From NCBI RefSeq assembly GCF_003478035.1, contig NZ_QUEP01000007.1:1-64000 (forward strand): DNA of 64,000 nucleotides. The letters are read 5' to 3'. A program made the translations under genes and the position numbers. Below the pieces are notes generated by a model. It was given only the letters and a program-made list of their open reading frames with translations, had not been told where the DNA came from and searched no databases. Below, piece by piece: positions 9,024-18,567 of the stretch (the first letter of the stretch is position 1; every line of letters starts with the position of its first letter). The DNA is from Clostridium sp. OF03-18AA (GTDB taxonomy: Bacteria; Bacillota; Clostridia; Lachnospirales; Lachnospiraceae).

Positions 9024-10733
9024 TCATTCCGGTATACTTTCAGAAACACACAGCGCCCCATACCCCAATCTCGGATTCGGATACTCCAGCTCGGACGGCA
9101 GCCGTTTCGCCCCTTTCCTCAGGTACGCTTTCACTTTCTCCCCATAAAGGTACGGGTCATTCCCTCTCACGATCCCCCACTCCATGAGAAGCGCCGCGGC
9201 TCCGGCGACGAGGGGCGCCGCAAAGGACGTTCCTGTGACCGCCTCATATCCGCCTCCGCTCTTCGGAGCCATGATCCCGACGCCCGGCGCTGCGAGATCC
9301 GGCTTCTGGGCATGGTAGATTCTGGTGTCCCCGCGGCCGGAAAACGGGGCATAGATCCCGGTCCGGCTGTCGTAGGCGCCGACAGTGAGCGGACGGAACG
9401 CCGTGGACGGGATCGTGAGCGTCGTCTCCGGCGACGGTTCGAGAAAAGCCGTATTCTGCCCGAGTGCGGCGGATGACGGAAGCCAGAGATCCACATATGT
9501 ATCTTCCCGCCCCTTTCCGAGAAACCGGAAAATCCAGATTCCGCTCTCCACATACGCCTGCTCCGGAACGAACTCGATGTAGATCTCCTGGGCGGCATTA
9601 AACGGGGACGGCTCCCCGTAATAGATCAGAAGCTCCGTCTCCCCGATCCGGATCCGGTCCGTCCCACGTATCGGAAGCAGTTCGAACTCCGCGTCACCGG
9701 ACGGATCTCTCAGAAAGATCCGCATCCCGTCCTCATAATTTTTCCAGATCTGTACTCCGAATCCCATTTCATAATTGCCCACCGAAAGGCGGACTTCCGC
9801 GATCCTTCCGGGCACGATCACCGGTCTTGCGTGTCCTCCGGAATCCCCCTCGTTCCCCGCTCCGGTCACAAATACGAAGCGTCCCATCTGCGCCAGGGAA
9901 TCGAGATACCTCTCCAGAAGTCCGCCGCCGTCATGCGACCCGTATGTATTTCCGAAGCTTAAGTTCACCGCCATCGGTCTCCCCAGCTCCAATGCCTTTC
10001 GCACAGCAAGATCCATCCCGCTCATCAGCTCTGTCGTCCTCGGAAATCCTGCCGGATCCGGGATCCCAAGACGGACAACGATCAGCTCGCTCTCATATGC
10101 GGCCCCGCGGTACAGCCCGCCGCTTGCTCTCCCGTTTCCGGCCGCGATCCCCGCCACCGCTGTCCCGTGACCACTCGTGTCAAACGATGGACTTCCGAAA
10201 TTTCCTGGTGTTTTCTCCCCGCGGAGCAGCTCATCGATTTCCGCCTTTTCATATGTCTTCCCGGTGACCTGATCGTCCAGATACAAAATTCTCGTAGTTC
10301 CATCTTCATTCCGGAAATCCTCGTGAAACAGATCGATCCCGGAGTCGATCACCGCCACCAGAACGTCTCTTCCTGTGAGTCCCTCATTTCCGCTCTGTGA
10401 CGGAAGAAAGCAGGAAGCCGCTCTCGCCCGGTTCAGGGCAAAGAACAGCCTCTTTGGTTTCTCCGCATATTCAATTTCCCGAAGTACAATCACTCCCGGG
10501 ACATCCCGCTCCGGGATCCGGAGGATCGCAAAATCATTTAAAAGATATGTCCCCGAAACAGTTGGGAATTTTTCTCTCAGCACAGACGCAAGATCCCCGT
10601 GGTATTTCACGATGATCTCCCAGGTCCGGTCCGCCCTGTCATATCCAATATTCAGCTCCTTTGTCCGCTCTCTCGTCTCCTCCGGAACGGAAAGTGCCAG
10701 ATTTAAGAGATTTTCAGCCTTCTGATCTTCCAT
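9024..10733 (-). CDS. S8-family subtilisin-like serine protease, non-secreted
   Basis: This 569-residue subtilase has a complete catalytic triad: Asp in VAVIDSGIDLFHEDF, His in DTSGHGTAVAGIAAG and Ser in GTSFAAPLVAGAA. There is no signal peptide or inhibitory I9 prodomain of usual form. Length, architecture and a beta-rich insert (about residues 300-430) resemble the Csp spore-germination proteases of clostridia, and Lachnospiraceae often carry several such genes. A Csp-like role is plausible but unproven. The start at 10733 (MEDQKAENLL) is chosen by similarity to this family; the RBS there is not ideal. Confidence 0.8.
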   Translation of the reverse strand: MEDQKAENLLNLALSVPEETRERTKELNIGYDRADRTWEIIVKYHGDLASVLREKFPTVSGTYLLNDFAILRIPERDVPGVIVLREIEYAEKPKRLFFALNRARAASCFLPSQSGNEGLTGRDVLVAVIDSGIDLFHEDFRNEDGTTRILYLDDQVTGKTYEKAEIDELLRGEKTPGNFGSPSFDTSGHGTAVAGIAAGNGRASGGLYRGAAYESELIVVRLGIPDPAGFPRTTELMSGMDLAVRKALELGRPMAVNLSFGNTYGSHDGGGLLERYLDSLAQMGRFVFVTGAGNEGDSGGHARPVIVPGRIAEVRLSVGNYEMGFGVQIWKNYEDGMRIFLRDPSGDAEFELLPIRGTDRIRIGETELLIYYGEPSPFNAAQEIYIEFVPEQAYVESGIWIFRFLGKGREDTYVDLWLPSSAALGQNTAFLEPSPETTLTIPSTAFRPLTVGAYDSRTGIYAPFSGRGDTRIYHAQKPDLAAPGVGIMAPKSGGGYEAVTGTSFAAPLVAGAAALLMEWGIVRGNDPYLYGEKVKAYLRKGAKRLPSELEYPNPRLGYGALCVSESIPE

Positions 10734-10888
10734 ATCCGCCGTGCCGCATCTCCTCTGTCCCCTGCCTGTCTCACGCCGGCGAAACTTACACGCCGGATCC
10801 CACATCATCACGATCTGACGCAGATTCCAACGCAGACAGATTCATTCCGGATATTTTATGCAGTGACTGCGGATCCTGTTCCGAACCT

Positions 10889-11842
10889 CTATCCGAAGAT
10901 TACAAACGTCTGCATCAGGTACATGAACACCGGGATCGTCACCATGCTGATCACGGTTGTCACAGTGATGACGGTACAGGCAAACTCATAGTCCCTGTCA
11001 TACTCCCGCGCCATGATCCCCATCTGTGCCATCGCCGGCATCACGGTCAGCATGAAGAATACCTCTCTCATCTCCTGTGTCACCGGCAGGAGTCTGAGGA
11101 ACACAACGGCGGTCGCCGGCACCATGATAAACCGCATAAGGACCGCCACAACGATATCTTTTCCGATCCTGATCGATGATGTTTCCATGTTCCGGATCAC
11201 GCTTCCGATAAACACAAGTGCCAACGGGGATGTGACCCCGCTGATCATAGACAGCGGTTTCAGGATAAAATCAGGGACTTCAATCCTGAAAAAGACTGCT
11301 GCCATTCCAAGAAACATTCCTACGACCGTCGGGCAAAACAGATTTTTGATATTCTGCGCCCATCTCGCACTCTTGCCGTTTTTTTCTCCCCGCTGCAGCA
11401 GACTGATCCCCAGCGTCCAGAAGAGGACTGTGCTCGCGATATAATAGATCGCGCCGACGGAAGTGATCCCCTCTCCCCAGAGCGCCTGGATCACAGGAAA
11501 TCCGATAAAAACGACATTCGGGAAACCCGCTGCCACGATAAAAGTATCCCGCCTGTCCTCCCTGATGCGGCACACCTTTGCCGTCACTGCCGCTAAACAG
11601 ACGCACATTAAGATCAACGCAAACACATACGGCACCTTTGTGATCAGGAACAGAAGGCGTTCCCGGCTTTCCAGGTCTCGATAGATATTATAAAACATAT
11701 AGAACGGGAGCGTCGCCTCCACCGTAAATTTAGAAAGAAAATCCATTCCGTTTTTTCCGAACCATTTCTTTCTGGCGAAATAGAAGCCCATTCCGATCAA
11801 TATCAACAGTGCAAAAATACTTTTTATCGATTGTAAGACCAT
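10889..11842 (-). CDS. AEC-family (auxin efflux carrier-like) transporter
   Basis: A 317-residue membrane protein with about ten hydrophobic spans in the two five-TM halves of AEC transporters (FALLILIGMGFYFARKKWF at the start; conserved prolines in VIFIGFPV-like segments). Members export or import small organic acids such as malate, or auxin-like compounds; the substrate is not predictable. Two in-frame ATGs lie six bases apart; the second (11842) has GGGGG at proper spacing. It is followed, 155 bases on, by the S8 protease on the same strand. Confidence 0.85.
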   Translation of the reverse strand: MVLQSIKSIFALLILIGMGFYFARKKWFGKNGMDFLSKFTVEATLPFYMFYNIYRDLESRERLLFLITKVPYVFALILMCVCLAAVTAKVCRIREDRRDTFIVAAGFPNVVFIGFPVIQALWGEGITSVGAIYYIASTVLFWTLGISLLQRGEKNGKSARWAQNIKNLFCPTVVGMFLGMAAVFFRIEVPDFILKPLSMISGVTSPLALVFIGSVIRNMETSSIRIGKDIVVAVLMRFIMVPATAVVFLRLLPVTQEMREVFFMLTVMPAMAQMGIMAREYDRDYEFACTVITVTTVISMVTIPVFMYLMQTFVIFG

Positions 11843-11863
11843 TCCCATCCCCCTGAATCCATA

Positions 11864-12012
11864 AAAGAGTCGTAACTGTTCAGTACCCTCACAGTTACGA
11901 GCAAAAATCCATTCCAGATCGGCTTCGCCGATGGGATTTTTGCCTTCCGTCCCATGTTTTATTACGGTCAGCGCAGCAAGTGCGCAGACCTACTGAATAG
12001 TTACAAAGAGTC
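11864..12012. repeat. Family A MITE-like element with terminal inverted repeats and 8-bp direct repeat
   Basis: The element spans 11872-12004 (133 bp). Its ends, GTAACTGTTCAGTA and TACTGAATAGTTAC, are inverted repeats matching at 13 of 14 positions. It is flanked by perfect 8-bp direct repeats AAAGAGTC (11864-11871 and 12005-12012), which looks like a target-site duplication. The interior folds into a hairpin around ATCGGC-TTC-GCCGAT with outer arms GCAAAAATCC and GGGATTTTTGC. It has no ORF. A related partial copy is at 23271-23355. Confidence 0.75.
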
Positions 12013-12052
12013 TATAAAAAGACCCCCGGAGCCATCAGACCCGGGGGCATCG
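12013..12052 (-). terminator. Terminator of the secreted-protein gene
   Basis: A CCCCCGG/CCGGGGG-type stem (12022-12047) is followed on the minus strand by TTTTTATAG. It lies 24 bases past the stop of the gene ending at 12076. Confidence 0.8.
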
Positions 12053-12075
12053 TGCAAATGACACGTTTGATTCTG

Positions 12076-12882
12076 TTACTGTGCAGTTGTAATATTCATG
12101 ACAATGCTGTCAAGAGCACTTGCATTTTTGATCCTTCCGTTGGTATAGATCACAACCATATATCCATCCTGTTTCCGGCAGTAGTAAGTGTTTGTTGTCT
12201 TCTTTCCGGTTACTGACGCTTTGTAATACTGCTGATTTGCGATCGTCACAGCAGCAGCCTGCGTTGCCTGGCCTTTCTGTGCTTTCTCAATACCGACAAG
12301 TGTATTTACAAATGTCTGTGCATCCATATCCGGTTTATTCTTCATATCGAGATAATAAATCTCAACATCACCGTTATCTGTGCTCATGCAGAGATCCTGT
12401 GTGCGGTACGGGTTTCCGATCGCATTATATTCGCTGCCGATATAGTCGTCACCGACATCTTCTTTTGTCTCCGTTGTTCCGATGATCTGCGGGATGCAGA
12501 GGTTCGACCAGGTATTGTAATATCTTCCTCCTGTGATATGTCCCTTCGGAGCAGTTGTTCTCGGCGCTACCCAGCTTCCATCGTCACCAAATGTATAATC
12601 AACGCCGTCAATGTTTCTTGTGGTGTTGGAGACCATAATGTGGGTTGCCGGATCGATATAGTACCATACTTCATTTCCGCGTCCGTCTCCCTCTTCGGAT
12701 TTGATCCATCCGCTTGCGAGGTTTCCGTCCTTGTCATAATAACGCCAGTTGTTTTTTGCGTCACTCTCCCAGCCGTACTTTGTTTCTCCGGAAGCAGTCT
12801 CATCTGCAAATGCAGTCACCATATTTACACTGCCGATCGCTGCAGCGAGCGCTGCCATAAGCATAACTTTCTTTAATTTCAT
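12076..12882 (-). CDS. Secreted protein with N-terminal wall-binding-like repeats
   Basis: A 268-residue exported protein. After a signal peptide (cleavage near AFA, residue about 26) come two aromatic repeats (WESDAKNNWRYYDKDGN and a longer GNEVWYYIDPATHIMVSN unit), similar to choline-binding modules that anchor proteins to wall polymers. The C-terminal about 160 residues form an unrecognised globular domain. A TTG six bases upstream is in frame, but the ATG at 12882 has the better-placed GGAG. It is monocistronic, with its own terminator. Confidence 0.75.
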   Translation of the reverse strand: MKLKKVMLMAALAAAIGSVNMVTAFADETASGETKYGWESDAKNNWRYYDKDGNLASGWIKSEEGDGRGNEVWYYIDPATHIMVSNTTRNIDGVDYTFGDDGSWVAPRTTAPKGHITGGRYYNTWSNLCIPQIIGTTETKEDVGDDYIGSEYNAIGNPYRTQDLCMSTDNGDVEIYYLDMKNKPDMDAQTFVNTLVGIEKAQKGQATQAAAVTIANQQYYKASVTGKKTTNTYYCRKQDGYMVVIYTNGRIKNASALDSIVMNITTAQ

Positions 12883-12993
12883 TTTCAATCCACTCCTTCA
12901 TGGGTTTTTATCAACTAATGCCATTATACAGGGATTTTTTTGAGAACGCAAGCGCTAAGAACTGGAGGATGGCAGGATTTATGAAAAATTAAG

Positions 12994-13043
12994 AAAAAAG
13001 CGGCAAATTTTGTCATTTCTGACATAGATTTGCCGCTTTTTCC
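12994..13043. terminator. Strong hairpin terminator after purA
   Basis: Arms AAGCGGCAAAT and ATTTGCCGCTT are flanked by A6 and T5, so the structure can terminate in both directions. On the minus strand it follows purA by about 85 bases. Confidence 0.85.
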
Positions 13044-13126
13044 ACTTGTTTGTATCTCTGATCCCTGCATCCGATATCCGTTCCCGGCAGCGATGTTCCG
13101 CTGCAGTTTCCGGTCATCGATCAGGA

Positions 13127-14407
13127 TTACTTTCTCATGATGATCTCGTCTCTTCCCGGTCCGTTGGAAACCATGGTGATCGGCACTCCGATCTCTTCCT
13201 CGATCGTCTCGATATACTTCTTGCAGTTCTCCGGAAGATCCTCGTAGTTCTTGATTCCGCGGATCTCGCACTTCCAGCCCGGAAGAGTCTTGTATACCGG
13301 TTTTGCCTTCTCAAGCTCCGGAGTTGTCGGGAAGTCTTTTGTTACCTTTCCGTCGATCTCGTAGCCTACACAGATGTGAAGCTCGTCAAGATATCCTAAA
13401 ACGTCAAGAACCGTGAGGGCAACCTCTGTGGAACCCTGGATCTGAACGCCGTATCTTGTAGCAACAGCATCGAACCATCCCATTCTTCTCGGACGTCCTG
13501 TTGTCGCACCGAACTCACCGCCGTCGCCGCCGCGTCTTCTTAACTCGTCTGCCTCGTCTCCGAAGATCTCGCTGACGAATGCGCCTGCGCCGACTGCGCT
13601 GGAGTAAGCCTTAACGACTGTTGTGATGTTCTTGATCTCGTACGGCGGAATGCCTGCGCCGATCGCGCCGTATGCAGCCAATGTGGAGGAAGATGTAACC
13701 ATCGGGTAGATACCGTGATCCGGATCCTTTAAGGAACCGAGCTGGCCCTCTAAAAGGACATTCTTTCCTGCCTTGATCGCATCGCGAAGGTATTTGGATG
13801 TGTCGCATACATACGGAGCGACCATCTCCTTGTACTCCATAAGAGTATTGAAGATCTCCTTCGGATCAAGAGCCGGCTGATGATATAAATGCTCTAACAT
13901 TACATTTTTCAGTGTGCAGACATTCTCGATCTTGTCCATCAGTTCCTTCTCGTCGCCGAATAACTCGTTGACCTGGAAACCGATCTTTGCATATTTATCA
14001 GAATAGAACGGAGCAATTCCGGACTTTGTGGAGCCGAAAGACTTACCAGCCAGACGCGCTTCCTCGTAAGTATCAAATAAGATGTGATACGGCATTAAGA
14101 TCTGTGCTCTGTCGGAGACAAGGATCTTCGGCATCGGAACTCCCTGGCTTGTCAGGTCATTTAACTCTTTTACAAGGAACGGGATGTTTAATGCCACACC
14201 GTTTCCGATGATGCTTGTCGTATGATTGTAGAAAACACCGGACGGAAGCAGGTGAAGGGCAAATTTTCCGTAATTGTTGATGATAGTGTGACCAGCGTTG
14301 CTGCCGCCCTGGAAACGAACGATAATGTCGGATTCCTTTGCCAGCATATCTGTGATCTTGCCTTTTCCCTCGTCGCCCCAGTTGGCGCCTACGATTGCTC
14401 TAACCAT
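13127..14407 (-). CDS. purA: Adenylosuccinate synthetase
   Basis: PurA joins IMP and aspartate using GTP to make adenylosuccinate, the first step from IMP to AMP. The 426-residue length is standard. The N-terminal GANWGDEGKGKITD holds the catalytic Asp and P-loop-like element, NAGHTI carries the catalytic His, and later motifs (GIPPYEIKNITTVVKAYSSAVGAG, GATTGRPRRMGW) are family hallmarks. The start follows AAAGGAGG. It lies 187 bases downstream of lysR in the same direction as purF and purB, so the two enzymes of the AMP branch are near neighbours. Confidence 0.97.
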   Translation of the reverse strand: MVRAIVGANWGDEGKGKITDMLAKESDIIVRFQGGSNAGHTIINNYGKFALHLLPSGVFYNHTTSIIGNGVALNIPFLVKELNDLTSQGVPMPKILVSDRAQILMPYHILFDTYEEARLAGKSFGSTKSGIAPFYSDKYAKIGFQVNELFGDEKELMDKIENVCTLKNVMLEHLYHQPALDPKEIFNTLMEYKEMVAPYVCDTSKYLRDAIKAGKNVLLEGQLGSLKDPDHGIYPMVTSSSTLAAYGAIGAGIPPYEIKNITTVVKAYSSAVGAGAFVSEIFGDEADELRRRGGDGGEFGATTGRPRRMGWFDAVATRYGVQIQGSTEVALTVLDVLGYLDELHICVGYEIDGKVTKDFPTTPELEKAKPVYKTLPGWKCEIRGIKNYEDLPENCKKYIETIEEEIGVPITMVSNGPGRDEIIMRK

Positions 14408-14593
14408 GTTCTAATATCCTCCTTTGGACGTTCAAACGGAATGCACTTTGCGCATCCCGGCGTCTTACGCAGTTGTAGCTGTCATATTCATGACACTTTC
14501 ATAGTTTACAACAAAAGTCTCCATAAGTAAAGTCAATATTTATTATGAAGTCCATAATAGCAGTTTATGCATTGCTATACACGGCCGGATCCG

Positions 14594-15499
14594 TCACCCC
14601 CGACGTTCCCTCAGCACTTCTAAAAACCGCTCTCCCGCCGGTGAGATCGGTACCTTCCGGTCCGTCACGACGCAGATCTCGCGCTCCGGCATCATCTCCC
14701 GGAAGGCAAGCTCAAAGAGTTCTCCGCTCTCGATCTTCTCCTTCGCGAATTCCTCCATCACACAGCCGATCCCCATGTTCCGGATCGCGAACTGGACGAT
14801 CATATCACTGGTGGCGAGCTCAAACTCTGGTTCCAGGACGATCCCGCGCTTTTCCAGGAAACGGTCCATGAACTTTCTCGTACTCGTATCCTTTTCAAGG
14901 AAAATACAGGGCAGATGCTCCAGTTCCCCGTACTCCATCCGCTTTCCCTTCAGCGTCCAGAACTTGTTTCCGGCGACAAAGGTATTCCGGATCTTCTTCA
15001 CCTCAAAGGCTTCCACCTCCGGTCTCGCGTCAAACGGCGTGCTCACAACGCCGAAATCGATCTTTCCCTCGTACAGAGACTCGATCGTCTCCGGCGTCGG
15101 CGCATTGGAGACCATGACCTTGATATTCGGATATCGCTCGTGGAAGGTCTCCAGATACGGAAGCAGGTAGAACTGCAGCGTCATATCGCTCGCGCCGATC
15201 CGCACCTCTCCCATGTCCATATCCACGAGGCGCTTTAACATCTCCTCGCCGTCCAGGATGTTTTCCATCCCGCGCTCCACATAAGGATACAGGAGTTTTC
15301 CCTCCGTGGTCAGTTTTACGCCTTTCTGGGTCCGCAGGAAAAGTTTTGTGTTCAACGCCTTCTCCAGCTGTTTGACCGCCTGGCTCGCCGCAGGCTGGGA
15401 AATGCAGAGCGCCTCTGCTGCAGCGGTAATGCTGCCGAGGCGCCCTACATAATAAAATACTTTATAATATTCTGTACTGATGCTGCTCGCATGTTCCAT
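14594..15499 (-). CDS. LysR-family transcriptional regulator coupled to purB
   Basis: A 301-residue LysR-type regulator. The winged HTH is at residues 6-65 (YYVGRLGSITAAAEALCISQPAASQAVKQLE), and the rest is the co-inducer-binding domain (VRIGASDMTLQFYLLPYLETF...). Its ATG overlaps the purB stop as TAATG, so it is probably translated by re-initiation from purB. LysR genes are usually alone or divergent from their targets; sitting inside a purine gene series is unusual. The ligand and targets are not known. Confidence 0.9.
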   Translation of the reverse strand: MEHASSISTEYYKVFYYVGRLGSITAAAEALCISQPAASQAVKQLEKALNTKLFLRTQKGVKLTTEGKLLYPYVERGMENILDGEEMLKRLVDMDMGEVRIGASDMTLQFYLLPYLETFHERYPNIKVMVSNAPTPETIESLYEGKIDFGVVSTPFDARPEVEAFEVKKIRNTFVAGNKFWTLKGKRMEYGELEHLPCIFLEKDTSTRKFMDRFLEKRGIVLEPEFELATSDMIVQFAIRNMGIGCVMEEFAKEKIESGELFELAFREMMPEREICVVTDRKVPISPAGERFLEVLRERRG

Positions 15500-16929
15500 T
15501 ATACATTGATCTCCGCTTTTACTCCGAGAAGATCCGCATTTTCCTTTAAGATCGGGCGGACAACCTCATCAAGGAACTCATCAACCTGTCTCGGTGCGCG
15601 GCCGACATACTTCTTCGGATCCATAGTCTTCTTTAACTCGTCGAGGCTTAAATTGAAGGACGGATCTGCAGCGATAAGCTCTAAGAGATTGTTGTCCTTT
15701 CCTTCCACTTTGACGTTCTTTCCTGCCTCCATGGAGAGCTCACGGATGCGCTCATGGAGTTCCTGTCTGTCTCCGCCGGCTTTTACCGCATCCATCATGA
15801 TATTCTCGGTCGCCATAAACGGAAGCTCTGCCATTAAGTGTTTCTCGATCACCTTCGGATATACCACAAGACCGTCGACAACGTTTAAGTAGAGGTCCAG
15901 GATGCCGTCGATCGCTAAGAATCCTTCCGGAATGGAAAGGCGCTTGTTCGCAGAGTCATCAAGGGTACGCTCAAACCACTGGGTGGAAGCGACGAGCATC
16001 GGGTTCATCATATCGGACATCACATAGTTCGCTAAGGAAGCGATACGCTCACTTCTCATCGGGTTTCTCTTATATGCCATCGCGGAAGATCCGATCTGGT
16101 TCTTCTCAAACGGCTCTTCCACTTCTTTTAAGTGCTGGAGAAGGCGGATATCATTGGAGAATTTGTGGGCGCTCTGCGCGATCCCGGCAAGAACAGAGAG
16201 CACACGGCTGTCGATCTTTCTGGAATACGTCTGTCCGGATACCGGGAAGCACTGGGAGAATCCCATCTTCGCAGCGATCCGTCTGTCCGCCTCGCGGCAC
16301 TTCTCATGATCCCCGTCAAAGAGTTCCAGGAAGCTTGCCTGGGTTCCTGTCGTTCCCTTGGAGCCAAGTAATTTCATGGAACCGATCACATGGTCAAGGT
16401 CCTCAAGGTCAAGGCAGAGTTCCTGCAGCCATAAGGTCGCACGCTTTCCGACCGTTGTCGGCTGCGCCGGCTGGAAGTGTGTGAAGGCCAGTGTCGGAAG
16501 TTCTTTATATTTATCCGCAAAGTCGGAAAGTTCTTTCATCACGTTGATGAGTTTCTTTCTGACGAGCTTTAACGCCTCTGTCATAAGAATGATGTCTGTA
16601 TTGTCGCCGACGTAGCAGGAAGTTGCACCCAGATGGATGATCCCCTTTGCCTTCGGGCACTGGAGTCCGTAAGCGTATACATGGGACATGACATCATGGC
16701 GGACAAGCTTCTCTCTCGCTTTTGCTTCCTCGAAGTTGATATCCTCCGCATGGGCTTTTAACTCTTCGATCTGCTCATCTGTGATCGGAAGACCGAGTTC
16801 TTTTTCTGTCTCAGCTAATGCGATCCATAATTTTCTCCATGTGCGGAATTTCTTCTCCGGAGAGAAAATGTACTGCATTTCCCTGCTTGCGTATCGCTCA
16901 GAGAGCGGGCTCTGGTATCTGTCGTTCAT
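15499..16929 (-). CDS. purB: Adenylosuccinate lyase
   Basis: PurB performs two fumarate-releasing eliminations: SAICAR to AICAR in IMP synthesis and adenylosuccinate to AMP. The 476 residues show the aspartase/fumarase superfamily signature [15 protein letters not shown] near residue 285 and the [14 protein letters not shown] motif, as in the longer, eukaryote-like PurB found in many Clostridia. The start follows AGAGGA. It is 100 bases downstream of purF on the same strand and ends in a TAATG overlap with lysR. Confidence 0.97.
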   Translation of the reverse strand: MNDRYQSPLSERYASREMQYIFSPEKKFRTWRKLWIALAETEKELGLPITDEQIEELKAHAEDINFEEAKAREKLVRHDVMSHVYAYGLQCPKAKGIIHLGATSCYVGDNTDIILMTEALKLVRKKLINVMKELSDFADKYKELPTLAFTHFQPAQPTTVGKRATLWLQELCLDLEDLDHVIGSMKLLGSKGTTGTQASFLELFDGDHEKCREADRRIAAKMGFSQCFPVSGQTYSRKIDSRVLSVLAGIAQSAHKFSNDIRLLQHLKEVEEPFEKNQIGSSAMAYKRNPMRSERIASLANYVMSDMMNPMLVASTQWFERTLDDSANKRLSIPEGFLAIDGILDLYLNVVDGLVVYPKVIEKHLMAELPFMATENIMMDAVKAGGDRQELHERIRELSMEAGKNVKVEGKDNNLLELIAADPSFNLSLDELKKTMDPKKYVGRAPRQVDEFLDEVVRPILKENADLLGVKAEINV

Positions 16930-17029
16930 GACAAAATCCTCTTTTCTAATTCAATGTTTTTCTAATTCAATATATTTTCACGAATTCTCCGCCAACTGCG
17001 GAGCTTTGTGGAACGTTGAATTTCCCTGA

Positions 17030-18469
17030 TTATTTTTCGTAACTTCCGCGGATGTCTTCTTCCGGCGGATCCACCGGATACTCTCCGGAAAAGCATGCCG
17101 TACAGATCGGAAGTCCGTTTGCCATTTCACTTAAGCGCTCCATCTTTAAGTAGGCTAAAGAATCTGCTCCGATCACCTTGCAGATCTCATCGACGGTACG
17201 ATTGTGGGCGATGAGCTGTTCGCTGGACGGGATATCGGTTCCGAAGTAGCACGGGTAAAGGAACGGCGGCGCGGAGATCCGCATATGGACTTCCTTCGCT
17301 CCTGCCTCACGCAGCATATCCACGATCAGGTTGCTGGTCGTTCCGCGGACGATAGAGTCGTCGATCATAACGACGCGCTTTCCTTCCACGGCCTCTTTTA
17401 AGACGTTCAGTTTGATCCGGACCGCAGACTCACGGCTGCTCTGTCCCGGTTTGATGAAAGTTCTTCCGACATAGGAGTTCTTTACGAACGCCATCGCATA
17501 CGGGATTCCGGATTCCATGGAATATCCGAGGGCGGCAGCATTTCCGGACTCCGGAACGCCGACAACAATATCTGCGTCCACCGGGGAATCCTTTGCAAGG
17601 CAGCGGCCCGCATAGATCCTGGAGTGGTAGACGCCGACGCCGTCAAAGACGCTGTCAGGTCTCGCAAAGTAAATATATTCAAAAATACATCTCGCCTCTT
17701 TTTTCGGGTCATGCATCGCGAGGTTGGACTTGATGCCATCCTTATTGATCGTCACGATCTCGCCCGGAAGCACGTCGCGGACAAAGGTAGCACCGATCGT
17801 GTCAAGCGCACATGTCTCGGAGGTCAGGATATAGGCATTATCGCGCTTTCCGATACAGAGCGGTTTGAATCCCTGCGGATCGCGGGCGCCGATCAGCTTT
17901 CTCGGGCTGGAGATCACAAGGGAGTAGGCACCCTTGATCTTCTTCATCGCGTTTGCCACGGCTTCCTCAGCGGTTCCCACCTTGCAGCGCTCTCTGGCGA
18001 TGTGGTAGGCGATGACCTCGGAGTCGATCGTGGTCTGGAAAATCGCTCCGTCGTAAGCGAGCTCTCTGCGGAGCTCCGGCGCATTGACAAGGTTTCCGTT
18101 GTGCGCCAGCGCTAAAGTTCCCTTCACATAGTTTAAAACGAGCGGCTGGGTATTCTCGATCGTACTGCTCCCGGCCGTGGAATACCGGACATGACCGACA
18201 CCGATATTTCCCTTTAATTTTTCCAGTTTCTCTGACGTGAAGACTTCGTTGCAGAGTCCCATCCCCTTACAGGCATTGACAACACCTTTCGGTCCGTATG
18301 TATCGCTCACCGCGATTCCGCAGCTCTCCTGTCCGCGGTGCTGTAAAGCGAACAATCCGTAGTAAATGGTAGACGCAACATCATTTCCGTCCAGATCGTA
18401 CATTCCGAAAACGCCGCACTCCTCGTGCAGCTCATCTGTTCCCCAGTCTAAAGTAAGTGATTTCTCCAT
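17030..18469 (-). CDS. purF: Amidophosphoribosyltransferase
   Basis: PurF makes 5-phosphoribosylamine from PRPP and glutamine, the committed step of purine synthesis. At 479 residues it matches the Bacillus type. Cys18 in HEECGVFG would become the N-terminal nucleophile after removal of a 17-residue propeptide. The PRPP loop is VVMIDDSIVRGTTS, and cysteines near the C-terminus (CTAC) fit the Fe-S type. A well-formed promoter lies 62 bases upstream, making purF the first gene of the purine series. Confidence 0.97.
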   Translation of the reverse strand: MEKSLTLDWGTDELHEECGVFGMYDLDGNDVASTIYYGLFALQHRGQESCGIAVSDTYGPKGVVNACKGMGLCNEVFTSEKLEKLKGNIGVGHVRYSTAGSSTIENTQPLVLNYVKGTLALAHNGNLVNAPELRRELAYDGAIFQTTIDSEVIAYHIARERCKVGTAEEAVANAMKKIKGAYSLVISSPRKLIGARDPQGFKPLCIGKRDNAYILTSETCALDTIGATFVRDVLPGEIVTINKDGIKSNLAMHDPKKEARCIFEYIYFARPDSVFDGVGVYHSRIYAGRCLAKDSPVDADIVVGVPESGNAAALGYSMESGIPYAMAFVKNSYVGRTFIKPGQSSRESAVRIKLNVLKEAVEGKRVVMIDDSIVRGTTSNLIVDMLREAGAKEVHMRISAPPFLYPCYFGTDIPSSEQLIAHNRTVDEICKVIGADSLAYLKMERLSEMANGLPICTACFSGEYPVDPPEEDIRGSYEK

Positions 18470-18530
18470 AAATGCTTTTCATCCTCTGATTTATAAGTTT
18501 TTACGATAAAACAGCAGTGTTTCAGTAGAA

Positions 18531-18559
18531 ATTATAATACATACCATATGGAAAATCAA
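18531..18559 (-). promoter_or_regulatory. Promoter of purF
   Basis: Read on the minus strand: TTGATT (18554-18559), a 17-base spacer, then TATAAT (18531-18536). It is a near-consensus vegetative promoter 62 bases before purF. No purine riboswitch is evident between it and the start. Confidence 0.8.
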
Positions 18560-18567
18560 GAAAAAGT

